Shown in pieces: positions 20,479 through 30,161 of a DNA stretch of 64,000 bases (positions are counted from its first letter, which is position 1; each line of letters begins with the position of its first letter). Under the pieces are notes generated by a model. The model had not been told where the DNA came from and did no database searches. It worked only from the letters and a program-made list of their open reading frames with translations. This stretch comes from Picochlorum sp. 'celeri'. Its lineage: Eukaryota; Chlorophyta; Trebouxiophyceae. The DNA lies in assembly GCA_010909725.1 (NCBI GenBank), contig JAACMV010000019.1, forward strand, positions 930,001 to 994,000, read 5' to 3'. Position numbers and translations under genes: made by a program.

Positions 20479-20873
20479 ACTCGTCGTCTCTCTGCCCTGT
20501 TTGTCTTCTGTTGTTGTATGCTCCTAGATACTCACAGAAATCACACCAATCTCATTTCAGCCACCACGTATTTCATCATGTCTCGACTCTGAAAATTCTG
20601 TCAGTGATTTTGAACATCACATACACCAGCAGGAGCAGGAGGGTATTGAAATTGAATCATGGTTCTACGCCAGAGTCTACATGATAGTGATCATCTCCGG
20701 TGAAGATACACCTTTGATGGGAAGGTCATCGAATAGATCCATGCTTCCTATCGAAGCATTCATTTGACCGGAGATAGCACAGGGGTATCCGTGGCCGCCT
20801 GACGGCATGGGTATGGACGCTCAAAATACTCGTGGATTTCTCACCATCAGCTAGTATTTTCTGAAAGATAATC
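20479..20873. promoter_or_regulatory. Shared promoter region of Nth (-) and eL15 (+)
   Basis: 395 bp between two start codons. It contains a nested inverted repeat at 20693-20775 and no recognised gene. No TATA box is obvious on the eL15 side. Confidence 0.45.
20693..20775. repeat. Nested inverted repeat
   Basis: Outer arms are ATCTCCGGT at 20693-20701 and its reverse complement ACCGGAGAT at 20767-20775. Inside them an ATGCTTC / GAAGCAT stem (20741-20747 and 20753-20759) closes a 5-nt loop. The whole 83-bp element could fold as one branched RNA or cruciform. No snoRNA boxes or tRNA features were found. Confidence 0.6.
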
Positions 20874-21792
20874 ATGGGGGCTTATAAAGTACGTATTCTT
20901 CTGCGCAGAGTAGGATGAGTGTTCGAGGGGCCTCACCGCCATGGCTGCTTGTCGTGTGCCGAGCCTTCTCAACCCACCACAGTCGATACGATGGTGTCTA
21001 ATTAATGATATATTGATATTATGCAGTACGTTGAAGAGCTTTGGAAGAAGAAGCAGAGCGATGTGCTCCGTTTCCTCTCCCGTGTGCGATGCTGGGAGTA
21101 CAGACAGCTGCCAAGCATTACCCGTTTGACGCAGCCAAGCAGACCAGATAAGGCTCGCAGACTTGGTTATAAAGCAAAGCAAGGATATGTGATTTATCGC
21201 GTGCGTGTTCGCCGTGGAGGCCGCAAAAAGCCAGTCAACAAGGTATGTTTGGAGCGACTTGCGGCGGAGACGGTTTTTGTCTACTCAAGGCCTGATCCTT
21301 TGAGTGGCAGTCTGATCCGTGTGTATAATAATTTTGTGTCGTTATTGGGCGCGCGTGTGCCGCCATTGGCTGATCAATCGACTGACGTACTATCCATGTG
21401 TTGTGCAGGGTATTGTGTATGGAAAGCCAGTCAACCAGGGTATCGCTGAGCTCAAGCCAGTCAGAAACCTTCGCAATTTGGCTGAGGAGCGTGTTGGACG
21501 TAAATGCGGTGGACTTCGCGTGCTCAACTCGTACTGGGTGAATGAGGATGCCGTGTACAAGTACTTTGAGGTGATTCTTGTAGACCCAGCCCACACCGTC
21601 ATTCGTAACGACCCTAGAATTAACTGGATCTGCAACCCAGTTCACAAGCACCGCGAGCTTCGTGGACTTACTGCAGCCGGCAAGAAATACCGCGGTCTTC
21701 AAGGCAAGGGACACTTGTACACCAAGGCTAGACCTAGTCGCAGAGCTACCTGGAGGCGTAACAACCGTGTATCTCTCAGACGTTATAGATAA
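20874..21792 (+). CDS. RPL15: 60S ribosomal protein eL15 (RPL15)
   Basis: 204 residues, exactly the eukaryotic length. Three exons: 20874-20888 (only MGAYK), 21027-21242 and 21409-21792. Introns are 138 and 166 nt, with donors GTACGTAT and GTATGTTT and acceptors ATGCAG and TGTGCAG. The joined protein begins [17 protein letters not shown] and contains [15 protein letters not shown] and [20 protein letters not shown], close to green-plant eL15. It is a core protein of the large cytosolic subunit. The introns near the start codon are the longest but one in the window, as is common in highly expressed ribosomal protein genes. A TGTAA poly(A) signal lies at 21815-21819. Confidence 0.98.
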
Positions 21793-21814
21793 TTTTGCTG
21801 CAGTTGCAGCATGA

Positions 21815-21819
21815 TGTAA
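21815..21819 (+). terminator. TGTAA poly(A) signal of eL15 gene
   Basis: TGTAA 22 nt after the stop codon. Confidence 0.6.
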
Positions 21820-22037
21820 CATCGTTCATAGCAATGCATTTTTCGATAGGTTTTTTTCTTATCAGCACTCTGAGGTAAGTCAGTCTGGGTTGATAGTTGG
21901 GTAGGCCAACGACCCCATCCATTTTTTTTTGAAAGAAATCCATCCTAATGCCTCCTTGGTATTATCGATTTGTAAAGAAAAAAACAGTGTAATAATACGA
22001 AAAGAGAAATCGTCGCTATGAGGGTCTCGTGACGGAC

Positions 22038-23104
22038 ATGCGAGAATTTGAAAGACACTCAAAAGTAGCATCTGCTGCGTATTTCTCGGTATATTTGCTC
22101 GTGAGAGGTGTATTAGACTTTTTTAGACTAGATAGATTAGCACAGAGAGCTTTTCGGGATCCAGACATCTTGGTACGTGTGTGCACGGTCAACTGACCGA
22201 GTTGGCTGGTTTTTACACGTTGGCTCCATTCAAAGAGGTCTCATATTCTCCTTCTGCGGCAGGTGAAATCTTTTGGATGCTTTTTGGTATCAGGTGGCAT
22301 CTTTTATGGAAGCCATCTAGCATTCTTGGAGCTGATTGACTACCTAGAGTCCGTGCGTGATACTGTTGTTCATACCCGTGTGTTGGAGTGGCTCTTTCGA
22401 CTTGTTTGGCAATGGCCGGCGTACATTGCTGTCGTCGCAGTGACTAGTGGATGGTATCATACTATAGCAGTGTCAACAGCACGACTGCATCAGCTTGAGT
22501 CTGCTCAACATGTGGCAACAATGCACAACGTTGTGATGGCATCCCCTTCCTCCCTATTAACCGTGAGGAGCGCAGGGAACCTTGCTGAAGATGTCTATAG
22601 AACGCTTGTATTTGTATCAACACTGTGTATGTGTAGCTCTCTCGGGTACATGCCGTATGGAGGGCGCATTCTCGGCACCATGCTATCTGCCTGGCTGTAT
22701 GCATTTTATTGTTTTGATTATCAATGGACGCTTCGGTCATTGTCCTTTTCTGAAAAAAAGCTGTGTCTGAAGAAATATTGGATGTACTTTGTGGGATTTG
22801 GAATCCCAATGATTGCTGTGCCAAAGACAGATTGGGTTGTAGAGACAGCATACATGTCGTGTCTGTTTCCCATAGGTGTCATCCAGGCAGCTGGATTGAA
22901 TCCACAACATGGTACGATCAGTCACGGTGTTGTATATAATGCTGTTGATTCAATGGCGTTCCATGAATTTGTGCAGTGTTGGCAGCACAGGGACAGCCTC
23001 TGCTGGTGAACCCATTGATGGATCTCCCCATGACTTTTTTAAATGGCGCACTTTGGATCATAACGACATTCCTCACCCGTGACAGTCGAAAGAAATCCAA
23101 GTAA
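22038..23104 (+). CDS. EI24-like ER membrane protein
   Basis: Three exons: 22038-22172, 22263-22911 and 22977-23104. Introns of 90 and 65 nt both have GTACG donors and GCAG acceptors, and the joined length divides by three (303 residues). Exon 1 supplies VRGVLDFFRLDRLAQRAFRDPDIL, broken here only by the splice into VKSFGCFLVSGGIFYGSH, the EI24 N-terminal pattern. Exon 2 has several hydrophobic helices and YCFDYQW, a family hallmark. Exon 3 restores a hydrophobic C-terminus (LLVNPLMDLPMTFLNGALW) that the unspliced frame loses. EI24 proteins are multispanning ER proteins linked to autophagy and protein trafficking. The unspliced frame would end at 23009 with an atypical tail. TGTAA follows at 23116-23120, and the next gene starts 55 bp downstream of the stop. 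Confidence 0.85.
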
Positions 23105-23159
23105 TAAAATATATATGTAAAGTTTCCGGTCATGCTGCGAGCGTAACGCGAGAAAATTC

Positions 23160-25391
23160 ATGATCTCGACAGTTGCTAACTCAAGGCCCCTCGGGTCTGC
23201 TCACATGAGCACTCAATTGGCACAGGGGAGGGATAGTGCTTATATGAGGAATATTCATGGTCGAATATCACGCCTGTATGCCAAGAATAGTCGTAGAAGT
23301 AGGAGATCTTGTGGTCTCAGCGTTCAAGCTTCCAAGGTTGGTTTTAGGACGACGGCTCCATGGCAGTGGCCTCTGTTTGGCATCGTGCAACCACTAACAT
23401 GTAGTATTTGATTGCAGTCTCCTCCAGTACATTTTGACAAGGCTGGGTATGGGAGAGTCTCGGAGGATGCTTTTGTGAAGAACCTTGAAGAATATTCTGC
23501 CATGTATTCGAGAAGTATTCAGGATCCAAATGCATTCTGGAGGGAGATTGCAGTTGAGAATTTCCACTGGGAAACCCTTCCTGATGAGGAGCACATGTCG
23601 TTCAATTTTGATATAAGGAAGGGCCCAATTCATTCGACATGGTTTCGAGGTGGGCGGACAAATTTGTGCTACAATGCATTGGATCGTCACGTGAAAGATG
23701 GCCACGGCGATAGAACATGTTTTATATTTGAGGGGAATGATGTTGGTCGGACATACACAATGACATATGCGGAGGTGCTGGATGAGGTGTGTCGTGTGGC
23801 ATCATGGTTGAAATCTGTGGGTGTAGGCAAGGGGGATACAGTGGCCCTCTACATGCCAATGATATGCGAACTCCCTATTGCCATGTTGGCATGTGCTCGC
23901 CTTGGGGCTATTCACTCGGTTGTGTTTGGTGGTTTCTCTGCGGATGCTCTGGCGAGCCGCATGGTTGATTGCAAGGCCAAGGTGCTGGTGACTGCAACTG
24001 CAGTGATGAGAGGAAAGAAGGCCATTTGTTTAAGCGATATTGCCCGTGAAGCGCTTCGTATCGCATCTGCAGGCGGACATACGGTTCCAAATGTCTTGAT
24101 GTATCATAACCAAGACCCATCACTGGATGTTGGTCCAGCAGAAGGGGATGTTGTGTGGCAAGATGTCATTCCTCAACAGCCCACCACATGTGACGTTGAA
24201 TGGATGGATGCAGAGGACCCACTCTTCTTGCTGTATACATCTGGATCTACTGGAAAGCCAAAAGGCGTCTTGCATACAACAGCTGGATACATGGTATATG
24301 CTGCCACCACATCCAAGTTTAGTTTTGCCATGAAACCAGGTGATGTGTTTTGGTGCACTGCAGACTGCGGGTGGATCACTGGCCATTCATATCTCACATA
24401 TGGACCATTGCTCAACGGAGCAACCAACGTTGTTTTTGAAGGTGTACCAACGTATCCGACTCCATCGAGGTGCTGGGAGGTGATTGATCAACTCAAGGTG
24501 AAGCAGTTTTACACAGCCCCTACTGCCATTCGGTCGCTGATGAGAACAGGTAATGAGCACGTCAGCGGGTTTGATTTATCATCTCTTGAGATTTTAGGTA
24601 CTGTAGGAGAGCCTATAAATCCAGAGGCTTGGAAATGGTATCACGAGATGGTTGGAAAAGGCAGGTGCCCAGTTGTAGATACCTGGTGGCAGACTGAGAC
24701 TGGTGGGCACATGATTGTCCCACTTCCAACCGCATGGCCAGAGAAGCCCGGATCAGCCAGTCTTCCATTTTTCGGTGTCGAACCAGTCTTGGTGAATGAA
24801 AAGGGTCAGGAGTTGGAGGGTGCGACCGAAGGATACTTGTGCATCAAGTCATCCTGGCCATCAGCAATTCGATCGGTATATGGCGATCAAAACCGCTTTG
24901 AAACAACCTACTTTGCCCCATTCCCCGGCTACTATTTCTCTGGTGACGGTGCTCGACGGGACGAAGATGGGTATATTTGGATCACTGGACGAGTTGATGA
25001 TGTCATCAACGTCTCTGGGCATCGCATTGGTTCTGCAGAAGTAGAATCTGCGCTTGTATCACACGATAGCTGCGCAGAGGCTGCTGTCGTTGGATACGAG
25101 CACCCTGTCAAAGGCCAGGGTATCTGGGCATTTGTCACCCTCGTCGAAGGCCAGGAGCACAATGATGAACTTAAGAAGGAATTGATCAAGGAAGTCCGAA
25201 GTCAAATTGGACCTTTTGCATCCCCCGACGTCATCCACTGGGCCCCATCATTGCCAAAAACCCGCTCAGGAAAGATTATGAGACGCGTATTGCGTAAAAT
25301 TGCGAGCTTTGAGGAAGAACAATTAGGAGACACATCCACACTTGCAGATCCAAATGTTGTCGAGATGCTCATCAAATTTAGAGGCAAGTAA
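23160..25391 (+). CDS. Acetyl-CoA synthetase, probably organelle-targeted
   Basis: Converts acetate, ATP and CoA to acetyl-CoA, feeding fatty-acid synthesis or the glyoxylate cycle. Exons 23160-23336 and 23418-25391 join in phase 0 (716 residues). The 81-nt intron has an unusual donor AAG|GTTGGT and the acceptor ATTGCAG. Exon 1 encodes a strongly basic, Ser-rich leader of ~59 residues, consistent with plastid or mitochondrial import. The AMP-binding signature YTSGSTGKPKG, ADCGWITGHSY, TWWQTETGG and SGHRIG are present. The acetylation-motif Lys is in PKTRSGKIMRR near the C-terminus. The stop is 12 bp from the convergent RPB9 stop. Confidence 0.93.
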
Positions 25392-25403
25392 CACGACAAT
25401 AAA

Positions 25404-25757
25404 TTACACATGATCCCTCCATCTATGAGCACAATTTGTACAGTTGAAAAACAGCGTCATCCCTTCCTCCGTACTCGCCGAGAAAAACACAGCCTCATTA
25501 TGAGCACAGCTAGGACACCTCACTTCGTTCGTCCTTGGAAGCGTTGGGTCTGACCGCACGTCCTGCAGCACAATAGCCTTCTCCCTCGACGTATGATGAA
25601 CTTCATTTCTAAATACACACCAATCCGATGGATCCGCGTCTTCTTTATAGCCACATCCTCTACAAAAATAAATGAGCTGTTTTCGCTCCTTGTCCTCCAA
25701 AGGACAGAGTAAATCGTTACTTTCTGGACAGAAACGTAGTTTCGGTCCGTCAGACAT
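25404..25757 (-). CDS. RPB9: RNA polymerase II subunit RPB9
   Basis: 117 residues, the usual length. The N-terminal zinc ribbon has CPESNDLLCPLED and FCRGCGY, and the C-terminal ribbon has CPSCAHNEAVFF and CTNCAHRW. RPB9 sits on the jaw of Pol II and supports start-site selection, fidelity and TFIIS-stimulated cleavage. Single exon. The stop codon TAA is embedded in a TGTAA pentamer. Confidence 0.96.
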   Translation of the reverse strand: MSDGPKLRFCPESNDLLCPLEDKERKQLIYFCRGCGYKEDADPSDWCVFRNEVHHTSREKAIVLQDVRSDPTLPRTNEVRCPSCAHNEAVFFSASTEEGMTLFFNCTNCAHRWRDHV

Positions 25758-26254
25758 GTTCTAAAACACTATATAAATTATTCCAATTCCATCCATCCAT
25801 CACCCGAGGAGGAGACAGATACTCAACACACAAGACGGGATACACATTGCTTTATATATATACATCTGTGTTCCTATCGTTGATGGTATTTGACCGGAAT
25901 ATACAGGTAATCTCTCTAGGGACGCCCATGTCCAGCATGCATGCCAGCAGACTACCATGTATTATGAAGGCAATGCATGCATGGACAGAGACTTTAAATA
26001 TCCACAAAAGTTTATGGTATCAGTCCAGATCCCATATTCTGTCCTATAGCAGTCCACTCACTGCTCTTGGAGAGAGGCATCGACCCATTCTGGTTTTTTC
26101 TGCCTCGGCGTATTTTCAAGGACGACTTTGTAGTACTAGAATATATACCATCAGGAGTCTTAGATTTACTGTGCATCATCTTCTAGTGACGACTGCTGTC
26201 CTCTTTGTTGGTAGAATCTAGTTGTGGAAACAAAAAAAAGAAGCATTGGTGAGC
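25758..26254. promoter_or_regulatory. Shared 497-bp promoter region of RPB9 (-) and PNO1 (+)
   Basis: No gene recognised; one open frame here (25847-26221) has no family match. A TATA-like TTTATATATATA lies near 25851. An imperfect inverted repeat pairs TCCAGCATGCATGCC (25931-25945) with GGCAATGCATGCATGGA (25969-25985). Confidence 0.45.
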
Positions 26255-26956
26255 ATGCCGAAAGTGTCAAAGAAAGAACAAAAGGAGAGCCCTCTCGTCG
26301 CGGCTGCGCCAATGGCCATCGAGAGTGGGGAAGAATTCGTGTTACATAATAATGGAGCGACAGCGGTGCCTAAATTTCCTCCTCATACGGCAGCAAAGGA
26401 TGGTGAGCAGAAAAAGGTTGAATTCCGCAGGGTGTCAGTTCCGCAGCATAGAATGACACCATTGAAAAACAATTGGCTTGCGTTGTACAAGCCTGTGACA
26501 GAGAATTTGAAATTAGACATGCGTATGAATTTGAAGAGTAGAAAAGTAGAGATAAAGACGACGGATAAGACTGTTGATGCAGGCAACCTGCAGCGAGCTG
26601 CTGATTTTATTCATGCATTTATTTTGGGTTTTGAGGTGAATGACGCGATTGCATTGCTTCGTTTGGATGATTTATACATTGAATCGTTCGAGGTGAAGGA
26701 TGTGAAGACCCTGCGAGGGGAGCATTTGGCCAGAGGTATTGGCCGTATGGCTGGTAAGAGTGGAAAGACAAAGTTTACCATTGAGAATTCATCACGGACC
26801 CGTATTGTGATTGCTGACACTAAAATTCATATTCTGGGATCATTCCAGAATATTCGTGTGGCAAGAGATGCTATATGTAACCTGATCATGGGATCGCCGG
26901 CAGGAAAGGTATATAATAGGCTTCGAACCGTCTCAGCCAGGTTGCACGCATCATAA
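26255..26956 (+). CDS. PNO1: PNO1/DIM2 pre-rRNA processing KH protein
   Basis: 233 residues. It binds the 3' end of 18S pre-rRNA and recruits or restrains NOB1 during 40S maturation. The conserved block MRMNLKSRKVEIKT is followed by a divergent first KH region and then the canonical KH2 with GRMAGKSGKTKFTIE. The family end LGSFQNIRVARDAICNLIMGSPAGKVY and NRLRTVSAR are present. The frame opens at a TTG (26222), but the first ATG, in a good context, is 26255. The N-terminal ~60 residues are Lys/Glu-rich and variable, as in relatives. TGTAA lies at 26991-26995. Confidence 0.95.
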   Translation: MPKVSKKEQKESPLVAAAPMAIESGEEFVLHNNGATAVPKFPPHTAAKDGEQKKVEFRRVSVPQHRMTPLKNNWLALYKPVTENLKLDMRMNLKSRKVEIKTTDKTVDAGNLQRAADFIHAFILGFEVNDAIALLRLDDLYIESFEVKDVKTLRGEHLARGIGRMAGKSGKTKFTIENSSRTRIVIADTKIHILGSFQNIRVARDAICNLIMGSPAGKVYNRLRTVSARLHAS

Positions 26957-27009
26957 AAAAATACCGTTTTCTGTTTCGACAATGAATTCATGTAACTGCT
27001 GCTGTATTA

Positions 27010-28191
27010 TTAGATTAATAACAATTCGCTGCATGATACAATTTCTTTTTCAGTTTCTTGTTCCAATCGCAGTGCCAACACTGCCTTATCAAACACCCTC
27101 GTCGTCTCCACCCCAGCATCATCACGCAGAGTCAACTCATCTATATGCAACAACTTCCTCGACGTACTACTCACAAAGGCCGCATCCCACACCCCCATAT
27201 CCTTTACATTTGGAGGCTTTAATACCACTGGAATATCTAAACGCTCTGCAGAGCGGAGCACCGCCTCACGCACACTCCCCAGGAGCACCCCTTCCCCAGC
27301 AGTATACAACACTCCTCCCTGGAGCACAAAAAAGTTTGACGACAATCCCTCGAACAAATCTCCATCCTCTCCTATCAGAACAATTTCATTCACATCAGAA
27401 GGCATCGTTTTCTCCAATGACCGCCTTTCTCTCACCCATTCACTATCCTTTGCTTCTGCATTATCCCTCGGATGACCGTGAATAATCACCTTGATTGGAT
27501 GCGCAGCTTGCGGCCCCAACGACGTCACATGCGTCCATACCCGAGGAAGCCCTTCCTCCATAACAACCAACACTGTAATCTTAAGCTCACCGCTATATGT
27601 CTTTGAAAACTCCCGCACAGCCTCCCTCATGGAAGACACGACTATATTCTTCAGCTCCAGTGCAGTCCCATGCTCCACTGCAGCATCGTCAAATCCCGCC
27701 TTTGCCCCCAACGACTCCTCCATAATCTCTAAAGAATCTATAATACGCTGTAAATGAAACGAAAGCTCGAACACACAGTTCCCACCAACCGTCCTGGCCG
27801 TCGTATATGCCCCCCTCTTCATACTCGCCAGCCATGCACCACTCGTCACCGTGCACCGCTCATAGCTCCCATCAGGATGCGCAATCAAAGCCATACCAAC
27901 TGCACCACCACCATCTCTCTGGTTCTCTTCTGTCGTATCCTCTTCCCTCATGGAAACCCGCAAACCACACCAGAAGTTCCTTTTTGCATGTAGTGTTCTA
28001 CCACCACAACAACGACAATCGTCCGATATTCTGAGGAATCCCCCCACGCCCGTGTCACAGCAACTCTTCAGCAGATGAGATGATGCACTAAATCCAGTAC
28101 TCGCCTTCTTTGCTGCTATGTCCAACCAAGACTGAGCATGGACAGCATGTCCGAGGGTCCTCACACCAGTTCCTTGCAATACCAATAGCAT
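27010..28191 (-). CDS. Class IV PLP-dependent aminotransferase/lyase-like protein
   Basis: 393 residues. The first ~85 look like an organelle-targeting leader (low acid, Ser/Cys/Arg-rich). The body resembles fold-type IV PLP enzymes (branched-chain and D-amino-acid aminotransferases, aminodeoxychorismate lyase). RRSLEKTMPSDVNEIVLI contains a Lys at the expected PLP position. It is followed by LFEGLSSNFFV (like EGSSSNVF), LLGSVREAVL and AAFVSSTSRKLL. The closest plant proteins by layout are the D-amino-acid aminotransferase-like group of unknown substrate. Which reaction it catalyses cannot be read from the sequence. Single exon; start ATG 28191. Confidence 0.75.
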   Translation of the reverse strand: MLLVLQGTGVRTLGHAVHAQSWLDIAAKKASTGFSASSHLLKSCCDTGVGGFLRISDDCRCCGGRTLHAKRNFWCGLRVSMREEDTTEENQRDGGGAVGMALIAHPDGSYERCTVTSGAWLASMKRGAYTTARTVGGNCVFELSFHLQRIIDSLEIMEESLGAKAGFDDAAVEHGTALELKNIVVSSMREAVREFSKTYSGELKITVLVVMEEGLPRVWTHVTSLGPQAAHPIKVIIHGHPRDNAEAKDSEWVRERRSLEKTMPSDVNEIVLIGEDGDLFEGLSSNFFVLQGGVLYTAGEGVLLGSVREAVLRSAERLDIPVVLKPPNVKDMGVWDAAFVSSTSRKLLHIDELTLRDDAGVETTRVFDKAVLALRLEQETEKEIVSCSELLLI

Positions 28192-28663
28192 CGCCTCTCT
28201 TGCATACTTCTAACTTGATATAAATATATAAAATAATTTGTTTGTAATAAAATGGGTTCGTGGTATGCACCATCAATCATAGGCCATGCCGAGATCTCTC
28301 TCTCCGCATGCGTGGCATTCTTGAGAGATGTGTGGCTAGGCTTGCCAAGGAATTTGGTTGGTCCGGACCAGCTGTCATGCCCATCAAGCATTATGATGAT
28401 CATCGCCCTGGTATGCCATCTAATGCAGATTAGATGATGCTGGTTGAGATGATGAATACATCAAAGCATGCGCGTAATGAATACCGGACCAGCACACGAG
28501 TAGTAGTATGGGCCATGCCGTACGTACGGACTCATCCCCCGTGTCGAATCTGATGCTGGGCGACGACAACTACTACTACCACAGCCATTGCTCACGTTCG
28601 CTCCCATGGGCTCTAGAAGTGAAATTTTTTAATTTTTTACATGATAGAAATGATATGAAGTAT
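28192..28663. promoter_or_regulatory. Shared 472-bp promoter region of the class IV enzyme (-) and RRM gene (+)
   Basis: No coding content. It contains a hairpin CATCTAAT-GCAG-ATTAGATG (28417-28436), a perfect 12-bp palindrome CCGTACGTACGG (28518-28529), and a spaced inverted repeat AGTAGTAGT (28499-28507) / ACTACTACT (28569-28577) that encloses the palindrome. Confidence 0.5.
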
Positions 28664-29958
28664 GGGCACGGATAGCTCTGGTGATGTAGGGAGTAAACCC
28701 TCGTCTGCGGGCGATTCTGGTGTGGTCCGGTGAGACAAGTGTCTTTCTGTCGGGGTGGTTGTTCATCTTGATCGCTGGAGTTTTTACTGAATCAATTTTT
28801 ACATGCAGAGATGTAGGGTCTAAGATTTTTATAGGCGGGTTGTCGTGGGAAATGACGGAAGGTGCGTATCAGAGTGCTGGTCTTACCAAACTTGCCCTCG
28901 TGGACAAGGGTTTTGAAATAGTCTGTATTTTTACACTATATTGACACATCCTGCCTGGTTTTTGTTACAGATATGTTGAAAGAATATTTTGAAAAGTTTG
29001 GAGAGATCATTGAGGTGGTGCGTGTGATGTTGTGCTGTTGTTTCTCCACCCCGGGCTGTAGCGGTTTTGACGCTGATATGATTCCTTCTGTGCACATATA
29101 TAGGTCGTTATGCGAGATAGAGTGACTCATAAGCCTCGTGGGTTCGGGTTTGTCACGTTTCGTGACGCATCTGTGGCGGATGTTGTGACGTTGGAAGGGA
29201 CCCATAGTATTGAAGGGAAACTGGTGGATGTCAAAAAGTCTGTAGCTCAGGAATCAAAACACACGGCAGGGAAGATATTTGTTGGGGGTTTGGCCCCAGA
29301 TACGACGGAAAATGAAATGAAAGAGTATTTTTTGCAGTTTGGAAGTGTGTCAGAGGTCCAGATTATGCTGGATCACTTGAGTGGGCGGTCGCGAGGTTTT
29401 GGGTTTGTAACATTTGATCAGGAGGAGAGTGCATATGCGGTGTTTACCCGTGGATTGATTCATACTATTAGAGGGAAACACGTTGAAGTGAAGCCAGCGA
29501 CGCCCAAAGGGAGTGGGAGTAACAGATCTTCCATGGATGGATCCTCTCCAGACTGGGCTGGTAGTGCAGAATGCACACAGCAATTGAATTCGTTTTATAA
29601 TAGTATTAATCAGGCACCGTATGGATCCCAATATGGTATGTATGCGCCACACCCGATGGGAGGGAGAGGCATGCAAGACCAGCAGTCTGCCATGATGTAT
29701 GCCAATAGTGCCATGTATCAGCAGCAGGCGACGCATAATGGGATGATGCCTTACATGTACATGCCTCCAGGATATATGGCGGGGTCTCCTGGACGGTACC
29801 CATCGCAAGGGTACATGCATGGTATGGGCACGGCGTATCAGAATAGGCGGGGTCGAGGGAGACTGGAAAGGTCATCATCTCATCTTCAGCAAGAACAATC
29901 TTCTGCATCTGTTGTTCAGCAGCAACACACATCTCCATCAGTTCAGGAAAAGGCATGA
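28664..29958 (+). CDS. Two-RRM hnRNP/Musashi-like RNA-binding protein
   Basis: 340 residues from four exons: 28664-28731, 28809-28861, 28971-29017 and 29104-29958. Introns are 77, 109 and 86 nt with GTGAGA, GTGCGT and GTGCGT donors, and the spliced length divides by three. RRM1 (about residues 27-105) has RNP2 KIFIGGL and RNP1 RGFGFVTF. RRM2 (about 113-190) has KIFVGGL and RGFGFVTF. The arrangement of tandem RRMs followed by a Met/Gln/Tyr/Gly-rich low-complexity tail is that of Musashi/DAZAP1/hnRNP A/B proteins, which control mRNA processing, transport and translation. The tail ends RRGRGR then Gln/Ser-rich. Finding the first three exons required splicing; the longest open frame alone lacks half of RRM1. 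Confidence 0.9.
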
Positions 29959-30161
29959 TGAATAATTTTGAGTCGGAAGGAATATGAAAATGAATCTACG
30001 TATATTCGACTGATGTTGGATTGTATTTGTGACGGCCCCAGAGAGATTTTCTCGTCTCTATCATTGTATATTTTGTATATGTAACATGTGTACCATTTTC
30101 TGTATACATATTTATATATGCATTGAGTGTATGAATCAAAGAGACAGGTGAAAAATAATAA

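Noticed and set aside
21235..21822. 195-codon antisense frame over the eL15 gene
   Set aside because: Shadow of a strongly conserved coding region spanning its intron; no independent features.
22912..23009. Unspliced C-terminus of the EI24-like gene
   Set aside because: Gives an atypical polar tail. Removing 22912-22976 restores a hydrophobic family-like end and a correct frame.
25847..26221. 124-codon open frame between RPB9 and PNO1
   Set aside because: No family resemblance; composition like intergenic DNA, and it runs through the shared promoter region.
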